Source: Aldehydirespirator sp965220645 (GTDB lineage: Bacteria > Actinomycetota > Acidimicrobiia > Acidimicrobiales > Aldehydirespiratoraceae). From it: DNA of 64,000 nucleotides. The stretch's first letter is position 1. Each line of letters starts with the position of its first letter. Both the position numbers and the translations under genes were made by a program. Location of the stretch: positions 3,481,665 through 3,545,664 of the forward strand of contig OZ244836.1 in NCBI GenBank assembly GCA_965220645.1, written 5' to 3'. Below are positions 40,072 to 48,725 of the stretch, one piece after another. Below the pieces are notes generated by a model. That model worked only from the letters and a program-made list of their open reading frames with translations, was not told the DNA's origin and did no database searches.

Positions 40072-42474
40072 TCAGCTCCCATTCAAGTGACCGGCTTCGA
40101 CGAGCTGGTCATGGAGCATCGATGGCGAGGCGGGGACATGGCGGATGGGAGCGGCGCCCAGATGGGCCAGAGCATCGTCTATCGCTGAGGCGATGGTCTG
40201 CGGAACGGGGATGCAGCCAGCCTCTCCGACGCCCTTGATCCCCAGCGGGTTTCGCGGTGAGGGGGTCTCGATGTGCAGTATCTCCACCGGGGGGATCTCG
40301 GTGGCATAAGGCATGAGGAACTCCATGAAGTTCGCATTGGTGAAGTTGCCCGCTTCGTCATAGTTGACTCGCTCGTAGAACGCGTTCCCCATGCCCTGAG
40401 CGAGGCCGCCGGTTATCTGGCCCTCAACGATCGTCGGATTGATCATCATGCCGCAGTCATGGACCACGATGTACCGATCGATGGTCAGGTTGAGCGTCAC
40501 CGGATCGACCTCCACGATGGCGGCATGAACGCCCGATGCCCAAGTGTCCTGAATCGGGCTGAAGAAGCTGGTCGCTTCGATGCCGGGATGGCCTCCCTCC
40601 GGGAGCGGCGGGCCGTCTGAGCTCGCGGTGTCCGCGAACTGGGTGGCGGAATCGGTGGATTCGCCGTGCGAGTAGCGCAGCGGATTGGACATGGTTGCGA
40701 TCTGCGCGAAGCTGATTCGCCGGTCCGGTACTCCCTGAACATAGGCGGTGCCGTCCTCCATCACGATGTCCTCGGGGGAGCACTCGAGCAGGTCGGCTGC
40801 CAGGTCGACCATCTGCTGGCGCACCTCGAGCGCGGTGTTGTGAATGGCGCTTCCGCTGACGACGGCAGCGCGGCTCGCGAACGTGCCGACGCCCCAGTCG
40901 AAGCCTCCCGTGTCGCCTTCCACGACGACCACATCTTCGACCGCGCACCCCAGCACGTCGGCGGTGATCTGGGCGAACACTGTCTCGTGGCCCTGACCTT
41001 GATTGGTGAGTCCCGTCCTCACGAGGGCCTTGCCCGTGAGCGGGTGTATCCGGATCTGGGCGCCCTCATAGGGTCCGGGGCCGGTGCACTCGGCGTAGTA
41101 GGCGAGACCGAGGCCGAGGAGGCGCCCTTCTGCTCTGGCTTCGGCCTGCCGCGCATCGAAGTTCTCGAGATCGATGGTCTCGGCCATCATGTCCAGAGCA
41201 GTCTCGTAGTCGCCGCTGTCGATGCTGACGGGCGTGCCTGTCGCGAAGATCAGGCCCGGGCGCTCGTAGGGGAACTCGTCGGGCCCGATGAGGTTGCGGC
41301 GGCGGATCTCCCACCGGTCCAGCCCGAGGTCCAGCGCCAGCTGGTCCAGGGCCCTCTCGCGGGCGAAGCAGGCGTGCGGGCGTCCTGCGCCCCGGTAGGG
41401 AGTCACGGTGACAGTCGGGGTGTAGACGCACTTGAAGTGGGTTCGGATGTTGGGGATGCGGTAGGGGCCGCCGATGACGGATGCGGCGACCTGGGCAACC
41501 GCGATGCCATAGGGAATGAATGCGCCCGTGTCGTGAAGGAAGTCGTCATCGAGGGCGGTGACGACGCCGTCCGAGGTTGCCGCCAGCCGGATGCGATGGG
41601 TCTGGAGGCGTTCGTGGTTGGATCCAGTGAAGTTCTCCGTGCGGTCCTCGGTGTACTTCACAGGCACGCCGAGTTCCATGGCCGCCAGGGGTACGAGGAT
41701 CTCGTCGGAGTGGTAGTGGATCATCTTCTGCCCGAACCCGCCGCCGACGTCCGGGGCGATGACGCGCACCTTGTCCTCGTCGATGCCGAAGATCGACGCG
41801 AGGCCGCCACGAACCGGGATCGACCCTTGGGTCGTGTCGTACACGAGGAGTTCGCCCTTGTACTTGTCGAAGCTGGCTGTGATGGCCCGGCATTCCAGCG
41901 GTGCACATGTGCTCCGCTCGACGATGACCTCGATCTCGGTGATGTGGTCCGCTTCGGCGAACGCCTTGTCCGGGTCGCCCTCGACCATCTCGAGTTCTGC
42001 GGCGATGTTGTCGGCGACATCCTCGTGGATCAACGGAGCCCCGGGGGCCACCGCGGCGTCGAGGTCGAGCGTGAAGTCGAGCATCTCGAAGTCGACGACG
42101 ACGGCCGACGCGGCGTCCTCGGCGAGGTACCGATCAGTGGCGACCACCATCACGACCGGCTGACCGGCGTAGTACACGTCGCCGCGTGCCAACGGGCGCG
42201 CCGTCTTGGGAAACAGGCACGGGTGCGGGATGAGCAGGGGCAGCTCCCTGTCATAGCGCCCGATGTTGTCAGCCGTATAGATCTTGACCACGCCGGGCAT
42301 GTCAGCCGCGGCTGAGGTATCGATGGACGTGATCCGCGCTCGGGCGACCGGGCTCCGATAGAACGCGGCGTGCAGCACGCCCGGCATATCGATGTCGTCT
42401 ACATAGCAGCCCTGGCCACGCAGGAGCCTTGGATCCTCGTTTCGCTGGACACGCTGACCGAACACGCCTGTCAT
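40072..42474 (-). CDS. Molybdenum hydroxylase large subunit (CoxL/CdhA-like)
   Basis: An 800-residue molybdopterin subunit of the xanthine dehydrogenase / aerobic CO dehydrogenase family. The first motif is GQRVQRNEDPRLLRGQGCYVDD. The cofactor loop is GGGFGQKM. The active-site loop reads PYRGAGRPH, not the VAYRCSFR of true CO dehydrogenase, so CO is not the substrate. The catalytic Glu is in GIKGVGEAGC. Members with this loop hydroxylate aldehydes or N-heterocycles; heterotrimeric caffeine dehydrogenase (CdhABC) belongs here. The ATG overlaps the small-subunit stop by four bases. Confidence 0.9.
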   Translation of the reverse strand: MTGVFGQRVQRNEDPRLLRGQGCYVDDIDMPGVLHAAFYRSPVARARITSIDTSAAADMPGVVKIYTADNIGRYDRELPLLIPHPCLFPKTARPLARGDVYYAGQPVVMVVATDRYLAEDAASAVVVDFEMLDFTLDLDAAVAPGAPLIHEDVADNIAAELEMVEGDPDKAFAEADHITEIEVIVERSTCAPLECRAITASFDKYKGELLVYDTTQGSIPVRGGLASIFGIDEDKVRVIAPDVGGGFGQKMIHYHSDEILVPLAAMELGVPVKYTEDRTENFTGSNHERLQTHRIRLAATSDGVVTALDDDFLHDTGAFIPYGIAVAQVAASVIGGPYRIPNIRTHFKCVYTPTVTVTPYRGAGRPHACFARERALDQLALDLGLDRWEIRRRNLIGPDEFPYERPGLIFATGTPVSIDSGDYETALDMMAETIDLENFDARQAEARAEGRLLGLGLAYYAECTGPGPYEGAQIRIHPLTGKALVRTGLTNQGQGHETVFAQITADVLGCAVEDVVVVEGDTGGFDWGVGTFASRAAVVSGSAIHNTALEVRQQMVDLAADLLECSPEDIVMEDGTAYVQGVPDRRISFAQIATMSNPLRYSHGESTDSATQFADTASSDGPPLPEGGHPGIEATSFFSPIQDTWASGVHAAIVEVDPVTLNLTIDRYIVVHDCGMMINPTIVEGQITGGLAQGMGNAFYERVNYDEAGNFTNANFMEFLMPYATEIPPVEILHIETPSPRNPLGIKGVGEAGCIPVPQTIASAIDDALAHLGAAPIRHVPASPSMLHDQLVEAGHLNGS

Positions 42475-42983
42475 TGGACGATCCTTTCTGCTGCGAGCCG
42501 AACCGCGGCGACGATGTTCTGATAGCCGGTGCAGCGACACAGGTTCCCGGCGATCGAGCGGCGGACGCTGTCGTCGCTCAAGTCGCCCAAGTCCGTGCTC
42601 TGGTCTGCGAGCAGGTCCGAGATGGACATGAGAAAGCCGGGCGTGCAGAACCCGCACTGCAGGGCGTGGCACTCCCTGAACGCCTGCTGGAGGACATTGA
42701 GCTGACCATCGTCGGAGGCCAGGCTCTCGACGGTGTGCACCTCGGCGCCGTCGAGCTGCGCAACGAACGCCAGGCACGAGCGGGCCGCGTGACCGTCGAT
42801 GTGAACTGTGCAGCAGCCGCACACCCCGTGCTCGCAACCGACGTGCGTGCCGGTGAGTTGGAGCTCATGGCGCAAGAAGTCACTCAACAGCAGCCGGGCG
42901 TCGACCGAGGCGTCGACGGCCTTGCCATTGACGGTCAGGGTCACGTCGACGGTGCTAATCGATTCGGTTCGAGTCATCGTCAC
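42471..42983 (-). CDS. Molybdenum hydroxylase iron-sulfur subunit (CoxS/CdhC-like)
   Basis: A 170-residue protein with two [2Fe-2S] clusters. The N-terminal plant-type motif is CEHGVCGCCTVHIDG. The C-terminal domain is CGFCTPGFLMS and CRCTGYQNIVAA. It transfers electrons from the molybdenum centre to the FAD subunit. ATGA overlaps join it to the medium subunit upstream and the large subunit downstream. The order medium-small-large is the usual one for this family. Confidence 0.93.
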   Translation of the reverse strand: MTMTRTESISTVDVTLTVNGKAVDASVDARLLLSDFLRHELQLTGTHVGCEHGVCGCCTVHIDGHAARSCLAFVAQLDGAEVHTVESLASDDGQLNVLQQAFRECHALQCGFCTPGFLMSISDLLADQSTDLGDLSDDSVRRSIAGNLCRCTGYQNIVAAVRLAAERIVQ

Positions 42984-43849
42984 TGCTGTCCTTTGGCTCT
43001 GACGGTTGCTATGCCCACGGCGCGGCCCACAAGACCGGCCACGAGGTGCCTGCGATAGGCCCGGGTCGTCGTCATGTCGTCTTCGGTCGTGACATAGTCG
43101 CGGGCCGCCTCCTGCGCCCGGGCGATGTCGGCGGTGCCGACGGCTCCACCGATGAGAGCGTTCTCCGCCTCAGTGAGGCGCAGCGGTCGCGACCCGATGC
43201 CGCACCCGCTGATCGCCGCTCTGTCACATGTTCCGTTGTTGAATCCGAGAACGACGCAGACGCCTGCCTGAGCGAAGTCTCCGTGGCGGCGGGCAAACTC
43301 CTCGAACGCGTAACCGTCGCCCGCCTGCAACGTCGGGATCCGGACCTCGGTGATGATCTCGTCCTCTGCGAGCGTGGTGGTGAGATGGAAATCGAACAGC
43401 TCTCCGGCGGGGATCGACCGGCTCCCGCGGGTGCTGACGGCGGTCACCTCTCCATCCAGGGCGGTCAGCAGGGCGGGCAGTTCGGCGGCCGCGTCAGCGT
43501 GAGCGATGCTGCCGACGACAGTGCCGCGACTACGGATCACCGAGTGCGCCACATGGCCGAGCGTCTCCGTGAGCAACGGGTTGGCCGCGGCGACCCCCGC
43601 GTCGAACTCAGCCTGCCGCTGCGTCACCATGGCCCCGACCCTGATGGACGTGTCGTCCACCTCCAGGCGGCGCAGTTCGCTGACTCGCGAGAGGTCAATG
43701 ACCATGTCCGGTTGCACGAGCCGGAAGTTCATTGCCGGGATGAGGCTCTGGCCTCCGGCCAGCACGACGCTGTAGTCGGATTCGGCTCGTGCCTGTACCG
43801 CCTCGTCGACAGTCTGCGCTGCCACAAACTCAAACGGTGCTGGCTTCAT
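42980..43849 (-). CDS. Molybdenum hydroxylase FAD subunit (CoxM/CdhB-like)
   Basis: A 289-residue flavoprotein of the CoxM type. FAD-binding motifs are AGGQSLIPAMNFRL (residues 31-44) and TVVGSIAHADAAAELPALL (near residue 110). It passes electrons to the terminal acceptor. It overlaps the hydantoinase B stop by four bases, placing the oxidoreductase and hydantoinase genes in one operon. That suggests the hydroxylase product feeds a ring-opening hydantoinase-type step, or the reverse. Confidence 0.92.
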   Translation of the reverse strand: MKPAPFEFVAAQTVDEAVQARAESDYSVVLAGGQSLIPAMNFRLVQPDMVIDLSRVSELRRLEVDDTSIRVGAMVTQRQAEFDAGVAAANPLLTETLGHVAHSVIRSRGTVVGSIAHADAAAELPALLTALDGEVTAVSTRGSRSIPAGELFDFHLTTTLAEDEIITEVRIPTLQAGDGYAFEEFARRHGDFAQAGVCVVLGFNNGTCDRAAISGCGIGSRPLRLTEAENALIGGAVGTADIARAQEAARDYVTTEDDMTTTRAYRRHLVAGLVGRAVGIATVRAKGQQ

Positions 43850-45738
43850 CTGACCGCCCCCTCTAGCGCCGCGGGGTTCCCATCGAGGTCAACCCATCCC
43901 TCGGGCCACCGGATGCGGCCCTCCTCCTTGAACATCTCGAAGCCCGATCCTCGGTCGAACATGGCCAACTGCCCGCGTTCGGATCTCATCTGCTCGCGTA
44001 GTTCCGCGGTGCCGGCCTCGTCAACGGCCAGGTCGTGTCCCTCCCCGGTGAGGACCACGCCGTACTGGGCTCTCGCAGCCTCGTGACTGACAATGCCGCA
44101 CAGGACGTCGTACCGGACCAAGTCGGACTCCCGGTCGAGTGGATCACCCCAGCCGCCGCCTCCGCTCGTGCGGATGTGCACGACGGCTTCCGGATCGACC
44201 GAGTACTGGTCGCACATGCCGGGCAGGCTGGCGCCGTCCTCGCCGTTGGAACTCACCGAGATCGAATAGGGCAGGCCGGCCTCGCCGCCGTTGACACCGT
44301 AGGGCTGAAGGATCGAGCGATCGGCGTTGGAGATGAGCGATCCGCCGGCGAGCAGCCGGACCCTCTTGTCGTAGCCGAGCCCGCCACGGCGATATCCGGC
44401 GCCCCCGGAGTCAGTGGCCAGGGCGAGCTGCTCAACGCGCACGGGGTAGCGGGTCTCGGAGAACTCGGCAGGCAGATTGCGGGAGTTGGGCACGATGTGC
44501 ACGACATCGCTGCCGTCGGACCACGGGCGGGCCGGGCCTCCCCCGCCTAGCACCTCACGGAACAGGTAGAACTCTCCGGCACGGTCGCTGCCGTGCACTC
44601 CCCAGATCCTGATGGTCTCGTGGTCGGCCGGCATCTGTCCCTTGGTTGCCTTGCTCAGCGCGCCTGCGAAGACCCCGAGCGCTCGTAGCAGGATGAAGAA
44701 CCGCAGTCCCGTCGGACGCCCGAACGTGGGGGTGATCAGTGTCCCCTTCTCGGGGAACCTTGCTTCGATGATGTCGAGCACGCCCTCGTTGATGTCAATC
44801 TCGGCGGCTCGTTCAGGCGTGTCAGCCAGCGACCTGAGCACCGGGCCCATCCACTTCCGCAGGAACCGCCCCTCCGTATAGTCGACTGCCCAATTGATCG
44901 GACCCTCGGTCTCGGGATCGGTTCCGGTGAAATCAAGAATGAGCTTCTCGTCGGTCTTGGTCATTGTCAGCCGCAGTGCGTAGGGGCCCAGAGCAAATCC
45001 GTCACTCTCGACGTAGTCCTCGAAGGTGTAGACGCCGTCAGCGATCTTGGGCAGCAGCTCCTCGCGGATGGTGCGCGCGCAGTTGTTGATGATGGCGTCG
45101 TAGGCGGCTTCAAGCGCGTCGATGCCATACCGGTCGGCCATGGCCAGGATCCGGCGGGAACCGAGCAGGGCCGCACCGATCTCGGAGTCCAGGTCGCCGC
45201 GTAGATGTTCGGACAGTCGCGAGTTCCTCTCGATGATCGCGAAGGCCTCCTTGTTCACGACGCCCTTGCTGTAGAGCTTGATCGGGGGGATGACAAGACC
45301 CTCGCACCACATGTCGCGGGCCTGTACCGGCAGGCTCCCGGGAACCATGCCACCGACATCGTCGTGGTGGCCGAATACCTGCGAGAAGCCGATCAGGCGG
45401 TCGCCCTTGAAGATGGGCACGGTGCTGCACAGATCGGGGATGTGCCCGACGCCGCCACAGCTGTTGTACGGGTCGTTCCAGAAGAACACGTCGCCGGGAT
45501 GGACGTCGTCGGCGTCGAAGTACTCGAAGACGGGTTCAACCAGCGCCGAGTAGGACCGGCCGGTGAGCTTTCGCCCGCGGGCATCGAACAGGGCCACGCG
45601 ATAGTCGTGCTGGTCGCGGATCATCGGCGACCGGGCGGTGCGCTCGACGGCGGCTTCGATCTCGAGTTCGGCCGAGCGGATCGTGCCTGTGATCACTTCG
45701 AGTTCAATCGGCCCGAGGGTTCGCGTCTTCGTGCTCAC
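43846..45738 (-). CDS. hyuB: Hydantoinase B / oxoprolinase family protein
   Basis: A 630-residue HyuB-type subunit. Family motifs include RDQHDYRVALFDARG, GDVFFWNDPYNSCGGVGHIPDL (near residue 85) and HIRTSGGGGWGDPLDRE close to the end. With HyuA it forms an ATP-dependent hydantoinase, N-methylhydantoinase or 5-oxoprolinase that opens cyclic amides. Some relatives act instead as acetone or acetophenone carboxylases. The presence of a creatininase-family gene upstream favours a hydantoin-type substrate. Confidence 0.88.
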   Translation of the reverse strand: MSTKTRTLGPIELEVITGTIRSAELEIEAAVERTARSPMIRDQHDYRVALFDARGRKLTGRSYSALVEPVFEYFDADDVHPGDVFFWNDPYNSCGGVGHIPDLCSTVPIFKGDRLIGFSQVFGHHDDVGGMVPGSLPVQARDMWCEGLVIPPIKLYSKGVVNKEAFAIIERNSRLSEHLRGDLDSEIGAALLGSRRILAMADRYGIDALEAAYDAIINNCARTIREELLPKIADGVYTFEDYVESDGFALGPYALRLTMTKTDEKLILDFTGTDPETEGPINWAVDYTEGRFLRKWMGPVLRSLADTPERAAEIDINEGVLDIIEARFPEKGTLITPTFGRPTGLRFFILLRALGVFAGALSKATKGQMPADHETIRIWGVHGSDRAGEFYLFREVLGGGGPARPWSDGSDVVHIVPNSRNLPAEFSETRYPVRVEQLALATDSGGAGYRRGGLGYDKRVRLLAGGSLISNADRSILQPYGVNGGEAGLPYSISVSSNGEDGASLPGMCDQYSVDPEAVVHIRTSGGGGWGDPLDRESDLVRYDVLCGIVSHEAARAQYGVVLTGEGHDLAVDEAGTAELREQMRSERGQLAMFDRGSGFEMFKEEGRIRWPEGWVDLDGNPAALEGAVR

Positions 45739-47783
45739 TGCGTGGCCTCCATTCGGATGTTCCCGTGCTCGTCGACGGTGGCACCCCAGCCCGGAGGGAC
45801 GACGATCGTCGAGCCGTACTCCTGGATCACCGCAGGACTTGCGATTCGGGCTCCGTTCGGCAGTTCGTACCGGTCATAGAGAGGAGTATCGACCCAGCCC
45901 TCGGCGTTCCAGTACACGCGGCGGGATCCCATGGAGTCGAAGTCCCCTGATCCGGCGAGCCGCATGCTCGGCGGCCGGTGCATCCTGCCCACCGCCTGCA
46001 CGCGCAACTGCACGAGTTCGACCTCCTGCTCGCCCTCATAGGCGAATCCGCAGACCTGCTCATGGGCGGAATGGAAGTCCTTCCACATGGACCGCAGCGC
46101 CTCCTGACCGGTCTCGCCTTCGGGGATCGTAACGCGGACCTCGTGCGCCTCGCCGTAGTAGCGCAGGTCAGCGAGCCGGCGCAGTTCCCAGTTCTCCTCG
46201 GCGATTCCCTGCTCCCGCAGATCGGCACGCCCCCTGTCTTCGAGCGCTTGCCACTGCTGCTCGATCTCGGCCGGATCAGACGTTGATTGGAGTCGGACCA
46301 GTGTTCGCACGTAGTCGCTTCGCACGTCCGACACTTGCAGGCCGTACGCCGAGAGGTTGCCGGGGAACGGCGGCACGAGGATCGACTTGATCGCAAGAAA
46401 GTCTGCGGAGATCGCGGCCAGCACAGGGCCGGATCCCCCGAACGCGACCAGCGTGTAGTCGGCAGGGTCGCGGCCCTTCGTCGTGGTGACCCGGCGGATC
46501 CCGTGAACCTGGTTGGCGGCTGCGATCTCGAGGACGCCCGCCGCAGCCCCTTCCGGTGAGATGCCGAGCCGTGCGCCGAAGTCCACGAACGCAGCCCGTG
46601 ACGCCTCGACATCGAGAACGAGGCCACCCCCGATGAAGGCGGCGGGAAGCCACCCCAGTGTGACCGCCGCATCGGTGACCGACAGTTCGGTGCCGCCGTT
46701 CCCGTAGCAGATCGGCCCCGGGACTGCGCCGACGCTGCGAGGACCGACCTTGAGGCTGTTGAACTCGCCGATCCTCGCGATGGACCCTCCCCCGGCCGCG
46801 ACGGTGGCGATGTCGAGCATCGGCGTCTTCACCGGGTAGTTCTCGATGAGCGCATGGGTTGTCACCAGAGGCGTGAGGTTCTCAACCAGGCAGATGTCCG
46901 TCGACGTGCCGCCAGCGTCGAGCGTGAGTATGTCGGTCAGCCCGGCCTGCTCGGCGACGTGGACGGCCCCGAGCACGCCGGCGGCGGGGCCGCTGAGCAA
47001 CATCGTCACCGGTCTCTCCCCGGCCGCCTCGGCCGAGACGACGCCCCCGTTCGACTGCATGATCAGAAGAGGCGTGGTGCCTGCCTCCTCGTTGAGCTCA
47101 TCGTGGGCCCGGGTCAGGTACTCGCGGACGTAGGGCTTCACCATCACATCGACGAGCGTGGTCATGGCCCGTTCGTACTCGCGGTACTCGGGGAGGACCT
47201 CGGACGACAGCGAGACGAAGAGCTTTGGGAATCGGGCGGCGAGAAGGTCGGCGACGCGCCGCTCATGGGCGTCGTTGGCATAGGAGTGCAGCAGGCAAAC
47301 GCCGAGCCTGTTCACACCTTGATCCACGAGTTGCTGAACCGCCTCGACCGCCTGTTCCTCGTCGAGTTCTTGCAACACGGTTCCGGTGTAGTCCATCCGG
47401 CCGGGTGCCTCGCGCACCAGGTGCAGCGGGACCAGCCGGGGCGGCTTCACCCAGAAGAAGGAGTTGCCGTACCCGTCCGGAACCGACTGCCGGGCAATCT
47501 CGAGAATGTGTCTGAAACCCTCGGTGACCAGCAGTCCGAGGCCTTCGAACCTGTGCTCGAGCACGGCGTTCGTTGCCGACGTCGTGCCGTGGGCTACCAG
47601 GTCCAGGTCCGTCAGGGCCATGCCCGACTGCGCTACTGCCTCACGGATCCCCGTGAGCAGCGAGGCACTGGGATCGGCCGGCGTGCTCGGTGTCTTCAGA
47701 GCAAGAACCCGGCCGTCGCCGTGCACCGCCACAACGTCGGTGAAGGTTCCGCCGGTATCGACCGACACTCTCAGCATGCTCAT
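45735..47783 (-). CDS. hyuA: Hydantoinase A / oxoprolinase family protein
   Basis: A 682-residue HyuA-type subunit with the ASKHA ATPase-like start RVSVDTGGTFTDVVAV. Internal motifs are AHGTTSATNAVLEH, LLSGPAAGVLGAVHVAEQAG, TLDAGGTSTDICLVE and AFGGSGPVLAA. It binds ATP and activates the cyclic amide. It overlaps hyuB by four bases. Two ATG codons at 47783 and 47777 are possible starts, and neither has a strong Shine-Dalgarno. A repeat-containing 118-base gap separates it from the creatininase-like gene. Confidence 0.9.
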   Translation of the reverse strand: MSMLRVSVDTGGTFTDVVAVHGDGRVLALKTPSTPADPSASLLTGIREAVAQSGMALTDLDLVAHGTTSATNAVLEHRFEGLGLLVTEGFRHILEIARQSVPDGYGNSFFWVKPPRLVPLHLVREAPGRMDYTGTVLQELDEEQAVEAVQQLVDQGVNRLGVCLLHSYANDAHERRVADLLAARFPKLFVSLSSEVLPEYREYERAMTTLVDVMVKPYVREYLTRAHDELNEEAGTTPLLIMQSNGGVVSAEAAGERPVTMLLSGPAAGVLGAVHVAEQAGLTDILTLDAGGTSTDICLVENLTPLVTTHALIENYPVKTPMLDIATVAAGGGSIARIGEFNSLKVGPRSVGAVPGPICYGNGGTELSVTDAAVTLGWLPAAFIGGGLVLDVEASRAAFVDFGARLGISPEGAAAGVLEIAAANQVHGIRRVTTTKGRDPADYTLVAFGGSGPVLAAISADFLAIKSILVPPFPGNLSAYGLQVSDVRSDYVRTLVRLQSTSDPAEIEQQWQALEDRGRADLREQGIAEENWELRRLADLRYYGEAHEVRVTIPEGETGQEALRSMWKDFHSAHEQVCGFAYEGEQEVELVQLRVQAVGRMHRPPSMRLAGSGDFDSMGSRRVYWNAEGWVDTPLYDRYELPNGARIASPAVIQEYGSTIVVPPGWGATVDEHGNIRMEATQ

Positions 47784-47854
47784 TCAGGAGCCCTGTAGCG
47801 GTTCTCGTGCCCGGATCGGCGACGCAAGGCGAGATGCCCGGGCATCGGCCGGCT

Positions 47855-47915
47855 CATCCGGTCACTTCCGGTAACTGCCGGTCACTGCCGCTCACTTCCG
47901 GTCACTGCCGGTCAC
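47855..47915. repeat. Short repeats derived from the creatininase gene 3' end
   Basis: Imperfect 10-bp units of CCGGTCACTG/CCGGTCACTT. The first unit includes the last codons and stop of the creatininase-like gene (RDRQ-stop), and copies continue downstream. This resembles the amplified gene end at 53001-53490 on a smaller scale. Confidence 0.6.
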
Positions 47916-48684
47916 GGTAACCGACCTGCCCGATGCTCATCATCGCAGCCAAGCCGTCGACGACGGCGGCGATGAAGTCTCGACCCGATTCGGCCGACGC
48001 TGATCTGGGATCGCCGAAGATCGACGCGTGGTTCGTCTCTCGGGTGGGCCGCCGGCCGTAGGTCCTGGCCGTCACGCCGGTCTCCGCCAAGTCCCAGCCG
48101 ACCAGAGGCATCGTCACCCCCTCAAGTCGCTGCATCTCGACAAGGTGAGGTCTCATGCAGAGCTGAAGCGACGTCTCGAACTCGCCGCCGTGGCCCATTC
48201 CGCCCCGCGGTGATTTGCGGAGCGCGTCGATTTGCTCCATGGCCGGCTCCCAGTAGCTCACGTTGGTGATCTGGAAGTCGTACTCGGTGTCCAGATCATC
48301 GATCAGCCGGCGGGCCACCGCGTCGTTGGACGTGCCGTTGGGGCGATTGCCGTTCAGCAGCAGGATCCGGCGGAAGCCCTGCCTGACGAGCGCCGCACCC
48401 ACCTCGTAGAGAACCTCCTGGTACACGGGTATCGACAGCGAGATCGTGCCCGGGAAATCCTCGAAGGTCTTTGAGATGCCGTATTCGAGCGTGGGTGCCA
48501 CCACGGCGTCGATCCGCTCGGCCAGGCGCATCGCCATTTCGGTCGCCTGATGCGAGTCGGTGTCGGTCGGCAGGTGAGGGCCGTGTGCCTCGGTCGCACC
48601 CGTGGGGACGATGACCAGCATGTCGGCCGCGATGGCCTGCGCCACCTCGTCGTAGGTGCACTCGCCCAACAGCCTGGACTTCAC
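47902..48684 (-). CDS. Creatininase family amidohydrolase, altered metal site
   Basis: A 260-residue protein of the creatininase/MftE family. Recognisable blocks are VPTGATEAHGPHLPTDTDS (Glu, His and Asp ligands), ISKTFEDFPGTISLS, LLNGNRPNGTSND and MGHGGEFETSL (catalytic-side Glu). The usual LNGHGGN block has Asn instead of His, so one metal ligand may be missing or replaced. Creatininase interconverts creatine and creatinine; relatives open other cyclic amides. With hyuA/hyuB this suggests creatinine or N-methylhydantoin chemistry, but the substrate is not settled. Confidence 0.82.
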   Translation of the reverse strand: MKSRLLGECTYDEVAQAIAADMLVIVPTGATEAHGPHLPTDTDSHQATEMAMRLAERIDAVVAPTLEYGISKTFEDFPGTISLSIPVYQEVLYEVGAALVRQGFRRILLLNGNRPNGTSNDAVARRLIDDLDTEYDFQITNVSYWEPAMEQIDALRKSPRGGMGHGGEFETSLQLCMRPHLVEMQRLEGVTMPLVGWDLAETGVTARTYGRRPTRETNHASIFGDPRSASAESGRDFIAAVVDGLAAMMSIGQVGYRDRQ

Positions 48685-48725
48685 GGAGGCCCCGCTTCAG
48701 GCTCTATGAGAGACGCCCCTTTCGA

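Noticed and set aside
40072..43849. Aerobic carbon monoxide dehydrogenase
   Set aside because: The active-site loop is PYRGAGR, not the VAYRCSFR of true CO dehydrogenase, and hydantoinase genes share the operon.
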